This document shows, piece after piece, positions 7,851-10,344 of a DNA stretch of 10,344 bases. Position 1 is the stretch's first letter. The number at the start of each line of letters is the position of its first letter. This DNA comes from Gammaproteobacteria bacterium (GTDB lineage Bacteria > Pseudomonadota > Gammaproteobacteria > Pseudomonadales > Cellvibrionaceae), in assembly GCA_021151625.1 (NCBI GenBank), contig JAGKWY010000120.1:1-10344 (forward strand), given 5' to 3'. The translations under genes and the position numbers were made by a program. Under the pieces are notes generated by a model that did not search any database, was not told where the DNA came from, and saw only the letters and a list, made by a program, of their open reading frames with translations.

Positions 7851-8195
7851 TCAGTCACTATCTCCCAGATCGTCCCAAAAGCCTGTGCTACCTTCTTTTT
7901 CTTTGCCCAGTTTTCTTAAAATATCCCGCTCTGGTTCGTAATATCGGTAACGGCAATAAAGTGCGATCACCAAGGCAATAGTTGTAGCGATATTTAGAAT
8001 AAATACATCCAGAAAAGTGGCTCCAGCACCCAGAAGTTTTGGAATATCAACATTACCTAATTTAAATTGCTCCAATCCTCGACCGGCATAAACCTGCGTT
8101 GCCGAGTAACTCCAAAGTGACAAATCGGCAACTAGCGTAAAACCGATTGCGGTTGTAAATAACCAACAGTTGGTGAGGAAGTTTTTTAGTTTCAT
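7851..8195 (-). CDS. Unrecognised small two-helix membrane protein
   Basis: This is a 114-aa protein that I do not recognise. Two hydrophobic helices are visible, about residues 10-30 (CWLFTTAIGFTLVADLSLW) and 58-80 (GATFLDVFILNIATTIALVIA). The basic CRYRYYEPER after the second, and the lysines before the first, put both ends in the cytoplasm by the positive-inside rule, with a short loop of about 27 residues outside. The C-terminus is charged, ending DDLGDSD. No ribosome binding site is visible before MKLKNF. It is the last gene of the AT-rich block, 63 bases after the 49-aa gene, with no clear terminator beyond it. A second frame (8062-8310) overlaps its start but lacks the regular hydrophobic pattern. 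Confidence 0.7.
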   Translation of the reverse strand: MKLKNFLTNCWLFTTAIGFTLVADLSLWSYSATQVYAGRGLEQFKLGNVDIPKLLGAGATFLDVFILNIATTIALVIALYCRYRYYEPERDILRKLGKEKEGSTGFWDDLGDSD

Positions 8196-8258
8196 AGACT
8201 TGGAATTTTAATTTGTGATTATGAATGTTTGCTTTGCAAACTAACCGCCAATCTAGGG

Positions 8259-8408
8259 CTATTTGTTCAGCCACCTTTTCAATTTTTCTTTGGCTTGCGC
8301 GTGAGTGCATACATTCCCTTCCTTGATAGCTTTTTCTCCTTTTTTAATACCCTCTAATATGGCCTGGTGTGAGTTTTTGGGAGGCGGATTATTGGTTGGT
8401 TTTTCCAT
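8259..8408 (-). CDS. 49-aa antitoxin-tail-like protein
   Basis: This short reading frame begins MEKPTNNPPPKNSHQAILEG and continues as two likely amphipathic helices ending in THAQAKEKLKRWLNK. The pattern (EG...KGEKAIKEG, then TH, AKEKL, RWL) strongly resembles the C-terminal, toxin-binding segment of many short type II antitoxins (RelB/Phd/CopG-like). What is missing is an N-terminal DNA-binding domain: only about 14 Pro/Asn-rich residues precede the helix. No RelE or ParE toxin lies next to it; its neighbours are the 316-aa protein upstream and the two-helix membrane protein downstream. No Shine-Dalgarno is visible. It may be a stand-alone antitoxin, a remnant, or an unrelated small helical protein. 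The similarity is from memory of the family and has not been searched. Confidence 0.6.
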   Translation of the reverse strand: MEKPTNNPPPKNSHQAILEGIKKGEKAIKEGNVCTHAQAKEKLKRWLNK

Positions 8409-8454
8409 AATTAAGAATTCAATAAAACTTTATGTAAGAAATGCATTGTATGAA

Positions 8455-8490
8455 GTTACGAATGTTGCGGCTCGCAAGCTCATCAGTAAC
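8455..8490 (-). other. Bulged hairpin just after the 316-aa gene
   Basis: An outer 5-bp stem (GTTAC with GTAAC), a bulged middle and an inner 5-bp stem (TTGCG, loop GCT, CGCAA) form one imperfect hairpin that starts eight bases past the 316-aa stop. The minus strand has no U-tract after it, so it is at best a weak terminator or an intercistronic processing element between that gene and the 49-aa gene. Confidence 0.35.
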
Positions 8491-8497
8491 CTACGGG

Positions 8498-9448
8498 TCA
8501 TTTTCTGAGTCCCATTAATGTATTTGGCTGGTAAATTCTACAAAAAACCTCAATTCCTATTTTTATTAGTAGGGATGTTAAATATACCGCTATCGCATAC
8601 ACACCAATTTTCAAATTGGCTAACGCACCAACAATGGCTCCTGTTAAATATTTTTTGTCTAAAACGGCTTGGAGTCCGTTTGTAAACCACATTTTATAAA
8701 TTTCGCTTTCTTTATCGCATAGAGCATCCCAAATTACTGACTGAAATGCAGCTAATAGACCTTTTCCTAGGGTTTTCTTTTGTTGAAATGTAGCTGGTGA
8801 TGGGAGTCTTAGTTTTTCTTCGTAGGTTAATAAGTTTTTGGATGTTGCATGTACTTTTTCTATGAATTCGAGCGCGCCCTGAGGAACATTTTCGCCTAAC
8901 ATTTCAAGGATTTCATCTTCATGTTTTGTTTGTATTAGTTTGGCTGCATCATCTTGGATTTTATCAAGGTTCATCTCCTCATTTACATCCGTTACTATTG
9001 ACGCTAATAATGCCTCTTGGTCAAATCTTTTTGCTAAAACTATGCGAAACTCAGATCGATTAATTTCAGATTTAATGTTTTTTTCGCAATGCAGGGCTTC
9101 GATCATAAATGGTCTTGCTGCTGTAAGATCTTTTTTTCTTAAATGAGATATGGCCAAAAGTGACGTAGCCTCTAGATACAGGCGAGTAGATGAAGACACT
9201 TTCCTGCGAACCTCCATAAAACCATTAATTGCATAGTCAAGCTTCCCTGTCTCCATTGCCGTTTCAAATAGCCAGTTTTTTGACTTCATTAGCCTTGTAT
9301 CGTGCCCCGTTGGCTTAAGAATATTTTGAATGTAGGCTATGAGCAATTCGCATTCTTTAAAGTCTTTGCGTGCAGATGCAATACGAAGGCTCGGCTCTAA
9401 TAGGCTAAGTTGCCTTTTTTGTTCATCAGTGAGTGGCGGTGGGCTCAT
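8498..9448 (-). CDS. Unrecognised helical (TPR-like) protein with hydrophobic C-terminal segment
   Basis: This is a 316-aa protein. I do not recognise the family. Residues about 1-125 look like helix pairs of the tetratricopeptide type (KNWLFETAMETGKLDYAINGF, then LYLEATSLLAISHLRKKDLTAARPFMIEAL). Residues 130-260 are charged and helical, with many Lys and Glu. The C-terminus, about 265-303, is strikingly hydrophobic and glycine-rich (LTGAIVGALANLKIGVYA, then IAVYLTSLLIKIGIEVF), enough for one or two membrane-inserting helices, followed by a short tail. There is no signal peptide. The layout, a helical scaffold with a membrane-active tail, is reminiscent of effector proteins in conflict systems, but that is inference. 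It is the first gene of the AT-rich block, with a possible promoter at 9509-9536 and no clear Shine-Dalgarno. The stop is followed by a bulged hairpin. Confidence 0.75.
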   Translation of the reverse strand: MSPPPLTDEQKRQLSLLEPSLRIASARKDFKECELLIAYIQNILKPTGHDTRLMKSKNWLFETAMETGKLDYAINGFMEVRRKVSSSTRLYLEATSLLAISHLRKKDLTAARPFMIEALHCEKNIKSEINRSEFRIVLAKRFDQEALLASIVTDVNEEMNLDKIQDDAAKLIQTKHEDEILEMLGENVPQGALEFIEKVHATSKNLLTYEEKLRLPSPATFQQKKTLGKGLLAAFQSVIWDALCDKESEIYKMWFTNGLQAVLDKKYLTGAIVGALANLKIGVYAIAVYLTSLLIKIGIEVFCRIYQPNTLMGLRK

Positions 9449-9508
9449 GTTAACTTGTGGGTTCCATGCTTTTGTTGCTGTTTATTAATCATTTGATTTA
9501 TATAGAGC

Positions 9509-9536
9509 AAGTTAGCATAGGTTGATTTTAGGTCAA
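9509..9536 (-). promoter_or_regulatory. Candidate promoter for the AT-rich three-gene block
   Basis: On the minus strand, TTGACC (9531-9536) is followed after 16 bases by TAACTT (9509-9514), which is preceded by TGC as in an extended -10. The pair lies about 60 bases before the 316-aa ATG and just beyond the 6-phosphogluconate dehydrogenase terminator. A second AT-rich patch, TATATAAAT, follows a few bases later. The assignment is by eye only. Confidence 0.4.
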
Positions 9537-9561
9537 GTCAGCGAGGGCGTGCAGAGTGCTG

Positions 9562-9603
9562 AAACAAAAACCCCGAATCATTTCTGATTCGGGGTTTTTG
9601 TTT
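9562..9603 (-). terminator. Intrinsic terminator of 6-phosphogluconate dehydrogenase gene
   Basis: A perfect 19-bp stem, AAACAAAAACCCCGAATCA with its complement, has the loop TTTC (GAAA in the minus-strand RNA). It includes a CCCCGAATCA core and ends in a T-rich run on the minus strand. It lies 21 bases after the stop codon at 9625. Its apical half nearly matches the terminator at 6671-6704. Confidence 0.92.
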
Positions 9604-9624
9604 TCTCACACCGCGTTTAAAAAA

Positions 9625-10344
9625 TTAAACGTTGTAAGTAGTTGATGCGGTATTGCCGCCGCGGCCAGTCCAGTTGGTGTGGAAGAATTCACCGCGTGGT
9701 TTGTCGGTGCGCTCGTAGGTGTGCGCGCCGAAGTAGTCGCGTTGGGCTTGCAGCAGGTTGGCTGGCAAGCGCGCAGTGCGGTAGCCGTCGAAGTAGGTCA
9801 ATGCTGAAGTGATTGTTGGGGCAGGAATGCCGTTAACAATTGCAGCCGCTGCAACACGACGCCAGCCTGCTTGGGCTGCATCAACAGTCTTCGCGAAGTA
9901 ATCATCCAGCAACAGGTTTTTCAATTCAGGATTCTTGTCGAATGCTTCTTTGATATTGCCGAGGAATGATGAGCGAATGATACAGCCGCCGCGCCACATC
10001 AATGCGATGCCGCCGTAGTTCAGGTTCCAGCCGTATTCTTTTGCTGCTTCACGCATCAGCAAATAGCCTTGTGCGTAAGAAATAATTTTTGAAGCGAATA
10101 CTGCGTTGCGCACGTCATTGATAAAGGCTTGTTTGTCTGCAGTGATAGTCACGGCTGGGCCTTTGATCACTTTAGCAGCTTCAACACGCTCAGCTTTTTG
10201 TGATGACAAGCAGCGCGCAAATACCGCTTCAGAAATCAGGGTGAGAGGTACACCCAAATCCAGTGCGATTACACCAGTCCACTTGCCGGTACCTTTTTGG
10301 CCAGCAGTGTCGAGGATTTTCTCAACCAGTGGTTCGCCATCAGT
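9625..10344 (-). CDS. gnd: 6-phosphogluconate dehydrogenase, decarboxylating (C-terminal part)
   Basis: The C-terminal 239 residues of the pentose-phosphate enzyme that oxidatively decarboxylates 6-phosphogluconate to ribulose 5-phosphate with NADP. The reading frame stays open to the window edge, so the Met at 10257 is internal and the NADP-binding Rossmann half lies outside. Diagnostic segments are QKGTGKWTGVIALDLGVP, then FASKIISYAQGYLLMREA, MWRGGCIIRS (with a phosphate-contacting Arg), ALTYFDGYRTARLPANLLQ and RGEFFHTNWTGRGG (the conserved Arg and His that complete the neighbouring subunit's active site). The end, NTASTTYNV, is the normal C-terminus, and the length fits about half of a usual 470-480-aa enzyme. 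It has its own strong terminator. Neighbouring sugar-acid genes may lie upstream, beyond the window. Confidence 0.97.
   Translation of the reverse strand, partial: TDGEPLVEKILDTAGQKGTGKWTGVIALDLGVPLTLISEAVFARCLSSQKAERVEAAKVIKGPAVTITADKQAFINDVRNAVFASKIISYAQGYLLMREAAKEYGWNLNYGGIALMWRGGCIIRSSFLGNIKEAFDKNPELKNLLLDDYFAKTVDAAQAGWRRVAAAAIVNGIPAPTITSALTYFDGYRTARLPANLLQAQRDYFGAHTYERTDKPRGEFFHTNWTGRGGNTASTTYNV

Noticed and set aside
7717..7941. 74-codon plus-strand frame in the gap before the PEP-CTERM gene
   Set aside because: It overlaps the 3' end of the 114-aa gene in antisense, has no ribosome site, and its composition (Ser, Leu, Arg mixture) suggests a chance open frame.
8062..8310. 82-codon minus-strand frame overlapping the 114-aa and 49-aa genes
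   Set aside because: It starts inside the 49-aa gene in another frame and ends inside the 114-aa gene. Its translation lacks any coherent hydrophobic or helical pattern, whereas the two frames it overlaps do show one.
8455..8490. Integron attC-like hairpin
   Set aside because: The bulged stem resembles a recombination site, but the ends read GTTAC...GTAAC, the opposite of the RYYYAAC...GTTRRRY order of attC core sites, and no integrase is present.
9625..10257. Complete 210-aa protein starting at the Met at 10257
   Set aside because: The frame continues open to the window edge with conserved 6-phosphogluconate dehydrogenase sequence (GTGKWTGVIALDLG), so that Met is internal and the gene is cut by the window.

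Overview
The window looks like a Gram-negative gammaproteobacterial chromosome, probably a polysaccharide-degrading marine or soil type such as Cellvibrio or a relative. This is inference from three things: a periplasmic-propeller diguanylate cyclase, a PEP-CTERM surface protein, and moderate GC in the core genes. No 16S or other phylogenetic marker is present. Every gene I accept lies on the minus strand, so the transcriptional order runs from high to low coordinates.

Layout from the right edge (transcription order). (1) The C-terminal half of 6-phosphogluconate dehydrogenase enters from beyond the window and ends at 9625, followed by a strong hairpin terminator at 9562-9603. (2) A visibly AT-richer accessory block at 7851-9448 holds three unrecognised or weakly recognised genes: a 316-aa helical protein with a hydrophobic C-terminus, a 49-aa protein resembling the tail of type II antitoxins, and a 114-aa protein with two membrane segments. 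(3) A PEP-CTERM exported protein (6742-7623) has a good ribosome binding site and a perfect-stem terminator at 6671-6704. (4) A small DUF4287 protein lies at 6324-6539. (5) A 1121-aa sensor (2849-6214) has a signal sequence, about 13-14 two-component-regulator propeller repeats, a Y_Y_Y domain, one membrane helix, a coiled coil and a GGEEF diguanylate cyclase. (6) A secreted zinc metallopeptidase (about 853 aa, 96-2657) has a thermolysin/fungalysin-type propeptide and a C-terminal P-domain. Two hairpins lie between its stop and the left edge.

How they may work together: items 5, 6 and 3 share a cell-envelope or extracellular theme (sensing outside the cytoplasm with c-di-GMP output, secreted proteolysis, surface protein), but they are separated by intergenic gaps with their own signals and are not an obvious operon. 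The most interesting part is the AT-rich block at 7851-9448. It sits between housekeeping and exported-protein genes, its three starts have no visible Shine-Dalgarno, and its largest product ends in a compact hydrophobic, glycine-rich segment. I cannot assign it to a known system. A second curiosity is a shared hairpin core, CGARTCA...TGAYTCG, which occurs in both strong terminators (with compensatory base changes) and again upstream of the DUF4287 gene.
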